Source: Pogostemon cablin (taxonomy: Eukaryota > Streptophyta > Magnoliopsida > Lamiales > Lamiaceae). From it: a DNA stretch of 64,000 nt. The stretch spans positions 17,353,117 to 17,417,116 of the forward strand of contig CM043009.1 of assembly GCA_023678885.1 (NCBI GenBank), written 5' to 3'. The stretch's first letter is position 1, and every line of letters starts with the position of its first letter. Shown in pieces: positions 1-12,300 of the stretch. A program made the position numbers and the translations under genes. The notes under the pieces are model-generated. The model had not been told where the DNA came from. It saw only the letters and a program-made list of their open reading frames with translations, and searched no databases.

Positions 1-1446
1 AATAGTGTAAAAGCCATTGGAGGTGGTCATAGAAAATAAAAGAGGATCATACGGTAAGGTGAAAACCTCGGAAGCAAAGCTTGTTTCGAAAAGGTATAAT
101 CAGAAAGAAATGGTTCGATTATGAGGAAACCTATACGCCGATAGCTATGTTGATCAGGACTCTTTTATCTGTTGCTACTCATATGAAATATGAGGGATAA
201 CAAATAGATTTTAAGACAGCTTTCCTGGTTGGAAGTCTTGAGGAAAATATCTATATAAAGCAACCATAGTGATTCATTGCAAAGGGCTAAGAACATTTTG
301 AGTGTAAGCTTAAAAGTGTCCATCGATGGACTAAAGCAAGCTTCAAGATCATGAAATATTCGTTTTGATGAGGAAATTTAGGCATATGGATTTATTCAGT
401 GCGTGGATGTGTCTTGTGTATTGAAAAGAGTGATAGAAATGTGGTAGTATTTCTTGTACTATACGTAGATAGTATCTTGCTCATTGGAGACAATGAAAGA
501 GTATTGTCAAGCGTATGAGTATGGTTAATAAAGCGGTATAAGATGAAGGACTTAAGAGAAGCAAAATATCCTTTTGATCATAGTAATGCAGATCATAAGA
601 AAGGATGTTATGCTTATCTCAAGCTTCATGAAATGATACGATCCCTACTTGTCTTAGCATGTTACTTTATCTAAGGAATTGTGTCTAAAGACACAAAAAG
701 AAGATAAAGAAGATGAAAGTGGTTCCTTATGCTTCGGCGAATAAGGAAGCTTAATCTAAGGAATGCTATGCACGAGTATGGATATCTGTTTTGCTAAACG
801 CATAAACAGTGGGTATAAAAGGTAACCCGAAACAAGAATGTTGAACTGTGGTAAGACATATATTTATATATCTGAAAAGGACTATAAATTATATATAGGC
901 TTACTAGACAAATTCGGTGCTTCTTATGAGTTATGTAGATTTAGATTTTTCAAATCAGATAGGGACGGCAGTAAATCCACCTCAAGGTTGTGTTTAATTT
1001 TAGAAAGTAGAGTCATAATATGGAGGAGTGTTATATAGAAATATATTTCAGACTCCGGATTCCATCATGGAAAGATGATAAATTGGAGCCTATAAGGCAG
1101 CCAAATTATCTGTATGACTCTAGAAACTTCATGATGGACTTTGAAGTGTTTCTAAGTTTGCCCAAGGTTACCACAATTTAAATTGATGATATTGGTGCAG
1201 TTGCAAACTTGAAAGAATCATGAGCCCATAAGGCAATTAAACACATGGAGCGCAAGTACCACCTGTTTCGAGAAATCGTATGATGAGGGGAATGTTGTTG
1301 TCGCCTAAATTGCATCGGATAATAACCTAGTAAATCTATTTACAAGGACCTTAAGGCGAGAGCTTTTGATGGTCGTGTAGTGAGAGTGGGAATCAGATGT
1401 ATAGCAGAAGACATGACAGCATAGTCTTTTTGTATAAGTGGGAGAT
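1..1446 (+). pseudogene. Copia-1 decayed pol (RT and RNase H remnant)
   Basis: This is the 3' end of a Ty1/copia polyprotein, broken by many stops and frameshifts. Near 210-260 the frame still spells the copia RT signature FKTAFL followed by LEENIYIKQP. Near 460-480 a YVD-type catalytic box survives (LYVDS). An RNase H-like stretch with SDRDGSKSTS lies near 950-985. The 3' end of the remnant runs into a purine-rich tract (GTGGGAGAT) directly before a TG-starting LTR at 1447, the normal order for a copia element on the plus strand. The 5' part of the element lies outside the window. No functional product is possible. The copia assignment is firm; the sublineage is not determined. Confidence 0.85.
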
Positions 1447-2474
1447 TGTTGGATTGTATACTAAAAGTCTAGCTTTAGTATGAATGATGTTATAACAATT
1501 TATTTGAAATGAGAATCATATGATCAAATGATTGCGTTTAATTTATTTATATGTACGATGCAATAGTCCACTTACTTTATACTGTAGATAATATGTTGTG
1601 CGACAACACGCGAAAGATCATATTATCGGTTTCCTTATAAAGTATAAACAAAGGTTCACAACCGAGATAGATAGGGACTCTCTATCGGGATGGTTGTAGT
1701 GTGGTTTGGTATTAGCTTGTCTTGGCTATATAATTATATTAGTACACTTGGTGTGTATTGAGCAGGACCACCTGAGATCGTTCGTCTTATACTGACTTAT
1801 AGGAGAACTTGATCTCTGTTATTATGGATGTTCGTGCTCTTAATCCCTATACAATAACCTCAACACGTAGACCAGTATGTATTTCTTTGATCCATCAATG
1901 GGTGAGATTTACATGTATTAAATCAACAAACTCGGTGAGTTGGGAAGTACTGCTGTCTCTATAATGTGCTGTTGATTGTAGAAGGAATCCGTGTCCGTCA
2001 TAGGTTGATGATGTCCCCTTGAGGAGCTCATAAGGATTATCATATAAACCCTGCAGGTGGATTTATTCCAGCATGATAATGAGGTTGAGTGGTACTACTC
2101 TTGGATAAGATATTAATTAATGGAGTTGTCAGTAACTTAATTAATTAATGGACATTGTATATCTTAAACATAGGGAGACTAACGGGCTCATAATAAGAAG
2201 GAGCCAAAAACGTAATTTTAGGATTAGAATTGTAGTGCAGTAATAATATTTTAGTGGAATATATTATTATTATTGGACTTAAGTATAAGTTTTGGGCTAA
2301 GCTTGGATACTTAAGTCCAATGGAGGCCCAACTCTAATTTCTCCTCCTGGTCCATGCTGTAGCCAATAAATAAGTCACCTCAACTTATCTGGATCCCTAA
2401 TGAATTATTCCTATGCCTAAAACACGTGATAAAAGGGAGAAAAAACAGATTGAGGAGATCTTGAAGATCGTCAC
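1447..2474 (+). mobile_element. Copia-1 3' LTR, first part (split by E0)
   Basis: The LTR begins TGTTGGATTGTATACT right after the pol remnant and polypurine tract. It matches the solo LTR at 43729-45107 over most of its length, and part of it matches the minus-strand copy at 24819-25493. It is interrupted at 2474 by element E0 and resumes at 24149. The flanking pentamers GTCAC (2470-2474) and GCCGC (24149-24153) each differ by one base from GTCGC and are read as the diverged target duplication of E0. Confidence 0.88.
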
Positions 2475-3932
2475 TGATGAGTGATATTTTTACCTAAATT
2501 TTAGTGTCTTTTTATATATGTTTTCGTATTATTTTATCTGTATTTATGTGTATTTTGTTGGTGTTTTGTGTTTTTACAGGAATGTGTGAAAATGAGCTTA
2601 AACATATGATTTTTAGGTAAAAATGGATTCTAGACGCAATAAGGAAGATGTGGGAAAAAATAGAGCTCAATTCAGAGTTGAAACGAGGGAGAATGCGTCA
2701 AAGTAAAATACTGAAAAATGCACGTCCAACTTATGTAATTTTTCTGTACTGTTTTAGATTTCAAAACTAGAAGTGTGATACAGAATTGGAAAGTCACAGA
2801 AAAGAGGATTGTTTTGGTATAAGAAACACTCAACCGGAGCTCAAATGAGAAAGTTATGATTAAAATGGTGACGTCGCGCAAGCTGTTCTTACTCAGCACG
2901 ATTGTGCTACTTTGCATGATTTGTTACACCTTCAAATGTTAGGTGTTTTATCAATTCTTTATATGCATAGAAAGACATGGAAGAGATGATCGCGTGAGCG
3001 CAAGAATCACCCGATTTGGATTTCGTATGAGAAAGTTATATACAAAACGGTGAGACTGCGCTGCACCAATCCGAACTCGACCCGAACTCGGCCCGAAGTC
3101 AATTTTATGATTAGAATGTGTTCTAGAAGGTTCCAAGGGGTACAAATGTCCATTTTGAGTGTAAAATAAGAGAAGGATCAGTAGGGATCAGCTCCACACA
3201 CATTTTACATCACATTTTCACACACTAACTCTATTCCATCCATCTCCATACCCTTCATCCATCCAATCCACTTGATCCCCTACATCAAATCCACCATCCA
3301 AGTGATCAAGGAAGTAAGGGAGAGTGAAGATCACAAGAAGAAAAAGAAGATCTCCATTGATCACTTCAAATGGGGAATCTAATTCTAATTTTTGTGAAAT
3401 TCTTTATAGTTTTGTCATGGGATTTGTAGATTCAATTGTCTATGTTGTTTTCTCTAAGACTATGACAGGCTAATCTCCTTTGTGAGATTAGCTCCATGAT
3501 TGGTGTTGGATAATTTAGTTTTTATGCAATTGGATTTTAATCTCTATTGGGCATTTGTGTTATTTCTATCATTGATGTGAATTGCTTGATGTATATGTAT
3601 GATTTGTGTGATTAATTGTTATGGGCATGTGATTAGATTGAGAAATCTATGCCATGTCCATGAGAGATTAGAATTAATTGCATGATTACTTGATTATCTA
3701 TGCCATGATTGTTGTTAATCTCATCCTTGCATCATTTGGAACCCATTTATCTTTGCATTCATTTTATCTTTTATTTCTTGCATTGCATTTATTTGCATTC
3801 TTATCAATCCTCCTTATCGATCATCCTTATAAAATCACGATAAACTTGAGATCGATTAAACTCTAGTACATTCCTCCTTGTGGTTTGATAAATTCTTTAA
3901 TTGGTCATCCCTACTACAAAAATGGCCAGTCA
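2475..3932 (+). repeat. E0 5' LTR (subfamily B, with 344-bp deletion)
   Basis: The LTR starts TGATGAGTGATATT and ends CCAGTCA. The matching 3' LTR is 1802 bp, this one 1458 bp. The missing block corresponds to about 23500-23865 and is joined here near 3646 (AGAAATC meets TATGCCATG), consistent with a microhomology deletion after insertion. The place where related LTRs have TATAAATA reads GGGTACAAATG here (about 3137), so the promoter box looks degenerate in both E0 copies. Confidence 0.88.
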
Positions 3933-3934
3933 AA

Positions 3935-3952
3935 TGGCGTCGTTGCCTGGGA
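3935..3952 (+). other. E0 primer-binding site (tRNA-Asp type)
   Basis: TGGCGTCGTTGCCTGGGA follows two bases after the LTR end. It differs at two positions from the E1 primer site TGGCGCCGTTGCCGGGGA, which is the complement of the 3' end of plant tRNA-Asp as known for Athila elements. Confidence 0.8.
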
Positions 3953-4131
3953 GGTAACGGTTGCTAGTGGTTTGACGAAGGATTGTTTTGAATGGTCTTA
4001 ATAAGGACATTTATTTTATTTTTGCATCATATATTTGTTTTAGAAAATTTTGTTCAAATTTTTCTTTCTCTTGTAGGTGCATACCTTGAGAAGGAAGAAG
4101 AAGGTGTACAAGCCCAAAAAATATAAGCTCC

Positions 4132-4726
4132 ATGGATAATCTTCGTGATTTGGTGAATAGAAGAGCTCATTCTGCTATGAACACACAAGGAAATTTTCAA
4201 GGATTTCAAATGCCAAATTTTGGGCCTAATTTGCAACCGGATTTCAGAGTACAAGTTCCTAATATGAAATTCCAACAAGGTTATGAAGATTTTAGAGTCC
4301 CTCATCAAATGCATCAACAAGTTTATCCTCAAGGTGTGGAAGATGTTTTTCAAGAAAATTTTTCTAGACATCAAGAAGGAAATCAACCACACCTATGGGA
4401 AAATTTTCAAGACTCCAACACCTCTTATTCTATCCAAAGTGACCACAAAGAAAGGCTTAGAGAAGAGTTGTTTGAAAGGATGATAGCATGCATTGAAGAT
4501 GATAGGAAGTCTAATGAAGCATGGATGGATCGAATCGGAAATTAGTGTGACATGGTGACAAGTGCAATCGTAGCATTCGGTGCTAGGATGAACTCAATTG
4601 AGCACCAAGTAAGTCAAGTTATGTCCACCGTGGAAAGACTTCAAGAAGAAAACAACAATCCTTCTACATCCAGAACAAAGAGTGAATGCATGGTCATTAA
4701 GGATAGGAAAGAGGATATTTTGGGGG
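4132..4726 (+). pseudogene. E0 gag-like ORF, first half (cut by E1)
   Basis: The frame opens at 4132 and runs 137 codons to an in-frame TAG at 4543-4545, then continues in the same frame to the E1 insertion point at 4726. The product is Q/N/F-rich at the start (repeated NFQ/GFQ) and has a hydrophilic helical tail (residues about 140-190). No zinc knuckle or protease motif is visible. The frame resumes after E1 at 19677, and codon phase is kept across the removed insertion. The start is chosen because it lies after the leader and primer site. The gag role is inferred from position, not from a diagnostic motif. Confidence 0.6.
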
Positions 4727-4946
4727 TGATTGTCGTTATTTTCACCTAGATTTTAGTGCCTTTTTGTGTGTATTTTTCGTATTATTTCATCCGTATTTTT
4801 GTGTATTTTGGTGGTGTTATGTGTTTTCATAGGAATGTGTGAGAATGATCTTAAACATATATATAACAGGTGAAAATGGAGTAAAAATGAAGACGGAAGA
4901 TCAAACAAAGAAGAAGAAACAAAGGTGCAAGAACACGACAGGCCGT

Positions 4947-5245
4947 GCTGGCAACACGGCTCGTGTTGCAGCAAACGACCCGTGTGCCAGACACGGGCCT
5001 GTCCAGAATGGTCGTGCGGCGGCATCTATTTATCCAACACGGCCACCACTTGGTCGTGTTGTGGAGCACGACCCGTGTTGTGGAGCACGACCCGTGTACG
5101 AGACACGGGCCTGTAAGCGGAGGCCGTGCGGTGACGTCTAGGCATTCAACACGGCCACCCTTTGGCCGTGCGACGCAGAACGACTCGTGTGCAGCATGCC
5201 CTGACACGACACGACCCGTGCTACGTAGCACGACTCGTGTCGGCA
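4947..5245 (+). repeat. CACGAC/CGTGT dyad-word cluster in E1 U3
   Basis: Words such as AACACGGC, GACCCGTGT, GACACGGGCC and GAGCACGACCCGTGTT recur every 15-40 bp in both orientations. They form many short inverted repeats in an otherwise AT-rich LTR. The cluster ends about 50 bp upstream of the TATA box, an enhancer-like position. A near-identical copy is at 18236-18534 in the 3' LTR. Confidence 0.85.
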
Positions 5246-5294
5246 CCAGAACAGGATATTTTTTTTACAATTCTTCTAGAAGATCTCCATGGGG

Positions 5295-5302
5295 TATAAA
5301 TA
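5295..5302 (+). promoter_or_regulatory. TATA box of E1 5' LTR
   Basis: TATAAATA in the context GGGGTATAAATACC, just after the dyad-word cluster. The 3' LTR copy is at 18584-18591. By position it would set the U3/R boundary about 25-35 bp downstream. Confidence 0.75.
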
Positions 5303-6384
5303 CCAATCCATTCAACATTTTTAGGGAGATCCAAAATTCTACTGTTCCCACACACCTCACACACCATTCCTTTGATTTCACACCAAATTCTCCATCCCAT
5401 TCATCCATTTTTAGATTTACATCATCTCTCCATAATTTCCTCCATCCAAATCAAGTGAAGAAGCAAGGAAGCTTGGGTGATCACCAAAGGAAGAAGGGAG
5501 ATTCAATTGGATCCATTTCCAAGGGAGTTTTCATTCCAATTTTGTGTTAATCCTTTAGTTTATCATGATTTGTAAGAATTATAATGTCTATGTTATGGAT
5601 CTTATGAAGATTGTAGGCTAATCTCCCTTGTGACATTAGCAACATGAAGGTTGTTGGTTAATTTGTGGATCTATGTAATTAAATTCATATGTTGATGGGG
5701 ATATTTGATTTTCTATCATTGGTGCTTATATATCTTGAGATTTATGATGTTTTGTGTGTTTGATTGTTCTAATTATATGATTAGATTGAGAAATCAATTA
5801 TGTGCTTAGGATAGTCAAGTGAATCATTTCATCAAACACCTCATGTGCATTATAAATGGTAAAGTGATTGAGAAGTCCTTTATTATTTAGAACCCTTTGA
5901 TGGAACATGTGATTAGTTAGATTGAGAAGTCAATTGATTATATGAAGGGATTCTATAATTGAACTTAGTACCTAGTTGGAATAGTTTAATTTAGAACCAA
6001 CCTTTGAGCTATTTAGAGATTGTGCAAATGATCTACATCCTAATCATTTCGAGAGGAAGTTTAGGTGGTATAAGTGTTGGCCCTTAGTCTTAACCCTTGA
6101 TATATATGAGTTTAATGCATGAATCCATAAGTTACCACTTCATTAGTGTTGTTAATCTCACTTCTACTTAATTTGGAAAACCACTCATTCATCATCTTTA
6201 TCTTGTCATTTGATTATTGCTTGTCTACTTTCATTTAATTACTTGTTTCCCAATCCATCCATCTATGATTCGTCTCTATAAAATCGTGATAAACGTGATA
6301 TCGCTTAAGTGCTAGCATCGACCTCCCTGTGGTTCGATAAATTCTTGAATTGGTCAACCCGACTACAAGTTATGGCTAATCAAA

Positions 6385-6402
6385 TGGCGCCGTTGCCGGG
6401 GA
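6385..6402 (+). other. E1 primer-binding site (tRNA-Asp)
   Basis: TGGCGCCGTTGCCGGGGA lies two bases after the LTR. It is the complement of the plant tRNA-Asp 3' end, the primer known for Athila-lineage elements. The last base, 6402, is also the exact end of the sequence duplicated at 8420-9369. Confidence 0.9.
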
Positions 6403-6531
6403 GGTAACGGTTGCTAGTAGCTTAAAGAAGGAACGTTTAGAGCGATCTTACTAGAGACATTTTTTTTTTGTATTTCTTACTTGTATTTGCTTTGTGAAAA
6501 TTTGTTCTAATTTCTCTTGTCTTGAAGGTGT

Positions 6532-8447
6532 ATGCAAACGAGGTCAAAAGGGAAACAAGTCGAACCAATTGATCTAGAGCTTGAAAACACTTTGAGGAGA
6601 AAGAGAAGAGAGAACAAAACCAAAAATAGTGAGCGAATGGAGAATTATCAAGGTGACAATCGTGTTGTGATAGAGCATGACGGGGAAGGAGGACACAACA
6701 TGAACGTGCAAGACAACGCACATCAATTCAATGAGAATCCTCCTCAACAAGCCTATCAAAATCATGGAGCTATAAACAATCAAGCTTATATTCAACAACT
6801 TGTGCAACAAGCGATGATTCAACAAGGTTTTCAACAACCTTATCCCCCTCCACAATAAGCTTATGTGCCACCACCTCCACCTCCGGTTCAACATGGAGTT
6901 CAAAATGATCAACGGGTGATCCGGGATTTCTTCATGCCGAGGGCACTTCCACAAATGATGGGACCACCAATTCATGCCAATAATTTTGAGTTTAAAATGG
7001 GCTTGATTTCATTGGTGAGAGAGCAACAGTTTGGTGGAGCTCCGAATGAAGATCCTAATGCTCATCTAGCTCAGTTTGTGGAGATTGCCAACACAGTAAA
7101 GATGAACGGAGTGAGCGAAGATTGCATAAAGATGAGGTTATTCCCATTTTCTTTGAGGGATAGAGCAAGAACATGGCTCTCCACCATTACTCCCGGTACG
7201 TGCAACACTTGGGACGAGCTAGCACAATTGTTTTTAAACAAGTACTTCCCACCGTCAAAGACGCTTCAAATGAAGAGCTTGATCACACAATTCAAGCAAA
7301 TGCCTCAAGAGAGTTTTTATGAAGCGTGGGAAAGGTTCAAAGAAATGCTACGCAAGTGTCCACAACATGGTTTCCCGGAGAATCAACAAGTTGGATTTTT
7401 CTATCAAGGACTTGTGAACGGACAAAGAGTGCTTGTTGATGCCTCGGCAGGAGGATCCGTACTAGGTGTAACTCCGGAAAGGGCTATTCGAATTTTTGAT
7501 GAGATTGCTACAAATGTTTATCAATGGCCATCGGAGAGAGTTAGTGGAAGCTATGGTTTTGAAAGCTATGATAAAGGACAACAGTTTAGTGTGAAGAGTG
7601 TAAGTGTTGAACAAAGTATGCTAAGCATGGAAAAGATAGTGGCGGAAGTTGTTAAACAAATGAGCTTGAATCAAAGTATGAACAATCAAGGAGTGAATAT
7701 GGTTGAGGGGATACAAGTCGAGCAAGGTGTGCTACCTCCGAATGCTGTGAATGGTGAACAATGGACCAACTCTATGCCACGTGTTGAGGATGTGTCTTAT
7801 ATGCAAGGAAGAAATTACCAAGGTAATTATCAAAACAATTACCAAGGTAATTTCAATCAAAATCAAGGAAGTTATCCACAAAGGCAAGGAGGATTCAATG
7901 CTCAAAGTAGTGGAAGTTCACATTCACAACAACAACCAAGGCAAGGAGGGTTCACTAGCCAAGGAAGTGGAAGTTCTTATCCACAACAACAAAGGAGGCA
8001 AGATAACTTCTCTTATGCAAACCCAAGTAATGCAGTTGCTTATCCTCCGGGTATCATCCGGGAGCTAAAGCGCCAAATAATGAAGGGAAGGCGACTAACG
8101 AAGAACTTATTGAAAAATTGATTGCTTCCAATAAAAATCAAGAGGAAATGATTGAAAGAAAATTCAAGGCTTTTGAGGAAGTAAATGAAAGACGATTAAA
8201 AGCCTTGGAGTATTCATTTAGTCAAATGGCGAGCTCAATGAGTGCTAATGAGAAAGGAAAATTTCCTTCCACTACCATTGTGAACCCAAAGGAACAATGC
8301 AAGGCAATTACCTTGAGAAGTGGAACAAACTATGATGGACCATCTATGCCATTAGAAGATGATAAGGTGGAAGAGAAGGAGATGGAGAAAACCTTGGTTG
8401 AAGAAGAAGTCGATGTTGAAAGTGAAGAAGCAAGGAAGCTTGGGTGA
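6532..8447 (+). pseudogene. gag: E1 gag (one stop, one frameshift)
   Basis: Capsid-forming polyprotein of the element. The frame opens at 6532 and is interrupted by TAA at 6856-6858. It continues in the same frame through the retrotransposon gag domain (about 6950-7500; RARTWLSTI and LFLNKYFPPSKT are recognisable) and a Q/N/G-rich tail with repeated NYQGN and QRQGGF. Near 8050 a single-base loss shifts the frame, and the last part (EQCKAITLRSGT, typical of Athila/Tat gag-pro junctions) is read in the next frame. No CCHC zinc knuckle is visible. The frame ends at TGA 8445-8447 inside the intruding LTR fragment that starts at 8420. Confidence 0.88.
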
Positions 8448-9369
8448 TCACCAAAGGAAGAAGGGAGATTCAATTGGATCCATTTCCAAGGGAGTTTTCA
8501 TTCCAATTTTGTGTTAATCCTTTAGTTTATCATGATTTGTAAGAATTATAATGTCTATGTTATGGATCTTATGAAGATTGTAGGCTAATCTCCCTTGTGA
8601 CATTAGCAACATGAAGGTTGTTGGTTAATTTGTGGATCTATGTAATTAAATTCATATGTTGATGGGGATATTTGATTTTCTATCATTGGTGCTTATATAT
8701 CTTGAGATTTATGATGTTTTGTGTGTTTGATTGTTCTAATTATATGATTAGATTGAGAAATCAATTATGTGCTTAGGATAGTCAAGTGAATCATTTCATC
8801 AAACACCTCATGTGCATTATAAATGGTAAAGTGATTGAGAAGTCCTTTATTATTTAGAACCCTTTGATGGAACATGTGATTAGTTAGATTGAGAAGTCAA
8901 TTGATTATATGAAGGGATTCTATAATTGAACTTAGTACCTAGTTGGAATAGTTTAATTTAGAACCAACCTTTGAGCTATTTAGAGATTGTGCAAATGATC
9001 TACATCCTAATCATTTCGAGAGGAAGTTTAGGTGGTATAAGTGTTGGCCCTTAGTCTTAACCCTTGATATATACGAGTTTAATGCATGAATCCATAAGTT
9101 ACCACTTCATTAGTGTTGTTAATCTCACTTCTACTTAATTTGAAAAACCACTCATTCATCATCTTTATCTTGTCATTTGATTATTGCTTGTCTACTTTCA
9201 TTTAATTACTTGTTTCCCAATCCATCCATCTATGATTCGTCTCTATAAAATCGTGATAAACGTGATATCACTTAAGTGCTAGCATCGACCTCCCTGTGGT
9301 TCGATAAATTCTTGAATTGGTCAACCCGACTACAAGTTATGGCTAATCAAATGGTGCCGTTGCCGGGGA
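8420..9369 (+). repeat. Internal 950-bp LTR-tail plus PBS fragment inside E1
   Basis: This stretch repeats 5453-6402 of the same element (mid-LTR through the end of the primer site) with no length change and about four base differences by eye. The left junction lies in at least 19 bp shared with gag sequence (AAGTGAAGAAGCAAGGAAG). The right end coincides with the last base of the primer-binding site; the next base already differs (A instead of G). It lacks the TATA box and separates gag from pol. Confidence 0.93.
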
Positions 9370-9387
9370 ACCGGAATTGAAGATAAA

Positions 9388-12300
9388 TTGAATGAGGAAC
9401 CGGAATTGATTGATAACAAGGTTGTTGAAAAGAAATGGGAAAGAACCAAGGCGATGAAAAAGAAAGAGGAGGAAATTGAAGTGGAAAGGGATAGTTGGGG
9501 AATTCCAAAAACACAAGTACCTATTCCTTTTCCACATCGATTTTTGAAGAAAGGCTTGGATGAAAAGTTTGCAAAGTTTTTGGAAATTTTCAAGAAAATC
9601 CACATTAATATACCCTTTGCGGATGCTTTGAAACAAATGCCTCACTATGCGAAGTTTTTGAAGGACATCATGTCAAGGAAGAGGAGCTTGATAGAGAATG
9701 AGACCGTCAACTTGACGGAGGAGTGTAGTGCAATAATTCAAAGGAAGTTACCTCCAAAGCTCAAAGATCCGGGGAGTTTTGTTATTACATGTGAAATGGG
9801 CAAGAGTGAGGTTCATAAAGCTCTTTGTGATCTTGGGGCAAGTATTAACTTGATGCCTATGTCCATTTTCAAGAAACTTGGTATAGGGGAAGTGAAACCT
9901 ACATCCGTTACATTGCAACTAGCGGATAGGTCTTTAACCTACCCTAGAGGAATAGTGGAGGATGTGTTAGTCAAGGTTGGAAAGTTTATATTCCCGGTTG
10001 ATTTTGTAGTGCTTGATATGGACGAGGATGCAAATGTTCCATTGATATTGGGGCGTCCATTTTTAGCAACGGGAAGAGCTTTAATTGATGTACAAAAAGG
10101 GGAGTTGAAGTTGAGAGTAAATGAGGAAGAGGTGGTTTTCTCGTTGAAGAGTGCTATGAGATATCCAAATGAGAAAGAAGAATGTAGAAGGATCGACATG
10201 ATTGATGAAGTTGTTGAAGAGAACCTACCATTCATCTTAGCTAAAGATCCTTTTGAAATGAGCATAAGCCATTCTCTTACTTTATCTTTAAACTCTAATC
10301 ATTCTTTTCATTGTTTAGAAGATGAAGATATTAATGATTGTTTACATGAATTGAATGCTTGTAGGGAAATGCAAGAGGATGAAGCAAAGTTGGCATACTA
10401 TGGAAAGAGGGAATATCTTCCATTAGAGATGGAGATTGAAGAGTCAAAGGTTGATAAAGGAAAGGAAGAATTGAAGCCTCTACCCGATCACCTTAGGTAC
10501 GCATATTTGGGGGACGAGAAGACATTTCCGGTAATTGTATCATCATCCCTTTCTCCTTTAGAACTTGATAAATTGTTGAGAGTACTTAGAGATCATAAGA
10601 GTGCTATAGGGTGGAGTTTGGATGATTTGAAGGGAATTAGTCCCACAATTTGCATGCATCACATAAGGTTGATTGATGAGAACAAATCATGTATACAACC
10701 TCAAAGACGTTTGAATCCTATTATGCAAGAAGTTGTTAGAAAAGAAGTTTTAAAATGGTTGGATGCTAAAATTGTTTATGCCATTAGTGATAGTCCTCAT
10801 GTAAGTCCTTTGCATGTTGTGGCTAAGAAAGGAGGGTTAACCATTGTTAAAACGGAATTTGATGAAGAACTTGCAACAAGGGTGAAAACGGGGTGGAGAG
10901 TTTGTTGTGATTATAGAAAACTTAATGACAATACTCATAAGGATCATTTCCCTTTGCCTTTTATTGATCAAATGCTTGATAGGTTGGCGGGATACAAGTA
11001 TTATTGTTTTCTAGATGGTTACTCGGGGTATAACCAAATCATGATAGCCCCCGAGGATCAAGAGAAAACAACTTTTACTTGTCCGTATGGCACATTCGCT
11101 TTCTATAAATTGCCTTTTGGGTTATGCAATGCGCCCGCCACCTTTCAACGTTGTATGATGGCTATTTTTGGAGGATTGATTGAAAATGTGATGGAAGTTT
11201 TTATGGATGATTTCTCCGTGTTTGGATCTTCATTTGATATATGCTTAACTAATTTGTCCATGGTCTTGCAGCGATGTCAAGATACGAACCTCGTCTTGAA
11301 TTGGGAAAAATGTCACTTTATGGTTCAAGAGGGTATCGTACTTGGTCATCATATCTCCGAAAAAGGTTTGAGAGTTGATAGAGCGAAGGTTGTAGCCATT
11401 GAACATCTTCCCCCTCCTAAAAACGAAAAAGGGGTTAGATCGTTTCTTGGTCACGCCGGATTCTATCGACGTTTTATAAAGAATTTTTCTAATATTGCCA
11501 AACCTTTGTGTAAATTGCTTGAGAAAGATACTCCATTTGAATTTAATGATGAATGTCTTGATGCTTTTAGGGTGTTAAAGGAAGCTTTGATTTCTTCACC
11601 AATCCTTGTCTCTCCCGATTGGAGCAAGCCCTTTGAACTTCATTGTGATGCAAGTGATAGTGCTTTGGGAGTAGTGCTTGGACAAGTGCGAGAGAAGAAA
11701 TTTCGAGCTATCTATTATGCATCAAAGACGTTCAATGCCAATCAAAAGAATTACACCACAACGGAAAAGGAGTTTCTTTCCGTAGTCTATGCTTTTGAAA
11801 AATTTCGTCCATACTTAGTTGGCACGAAAACCATTGTCTATACGGATCATGCTGCCATTAGGTATTTGATGAGTAAAAAGGATGCTAAACCAAGACTAAT
11901 TCGTTGGGTTCTTTTGTTGCAGGAGTTTGATGTTGAGATACGTGATAAGAAGGGAGTCGAAAATGTCATAGCCGACCACTTGTCACGATTGGAGAATGTT
12001 GATGAAGAAGGAACCATGGAGCTCATAAATGATATGTTCCCGGATGAAGAGATACTTCAAGTGGATTTTCATCGGATGTACACTTTGTGTGAGACCGGAA
12101 GACCGTGGTACGCGGATTTGGTAAACTATTTAGCGTGTGGTATTAAGCCGGACCATCTCACCGAGTCAAAAAGGAAAAAGTTCTACCATGATGTTAAAGA
12201 ATATTTGTGGGATGATCCTTTATTGTTTAAACATTGTCCGGATGGTATCATACGGAGGTGTATTCCGGAGGAAGAAAAACTAAGTGTCATGGAGATGTGC

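Larger units (their letters stand above)
4727..6382 (+). repeat. E1 5' LTR (subfamily A)
   Basis: It begins TGATTGTCGTTATTTTCACC and ends GGCTAATCA. It holds a block of CACGAC/CGTGT dyad words (4947-5245), then a TATA box (5295-5302), then a long CA-rich and AT-rich R/U5 region. The same layout is seen in the 3' LTR at 18016-19671. Confidence 0.93.

Noticed and set aside
4947..5245. CRISPR-like regular spacing of repeats
   Set aside because: Words are short, in both orientations, with variable spacing, and sit in a plant LTR promoter.
4839..5550. Open frames of 100-200 codons in the E1 LTRs, repeated in the 3' LTR
   Set aside because: They run through the GC-rich dyad-word block, overlap on both strands and end in U5. 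They are by-products of low stop density in GC-rich words.
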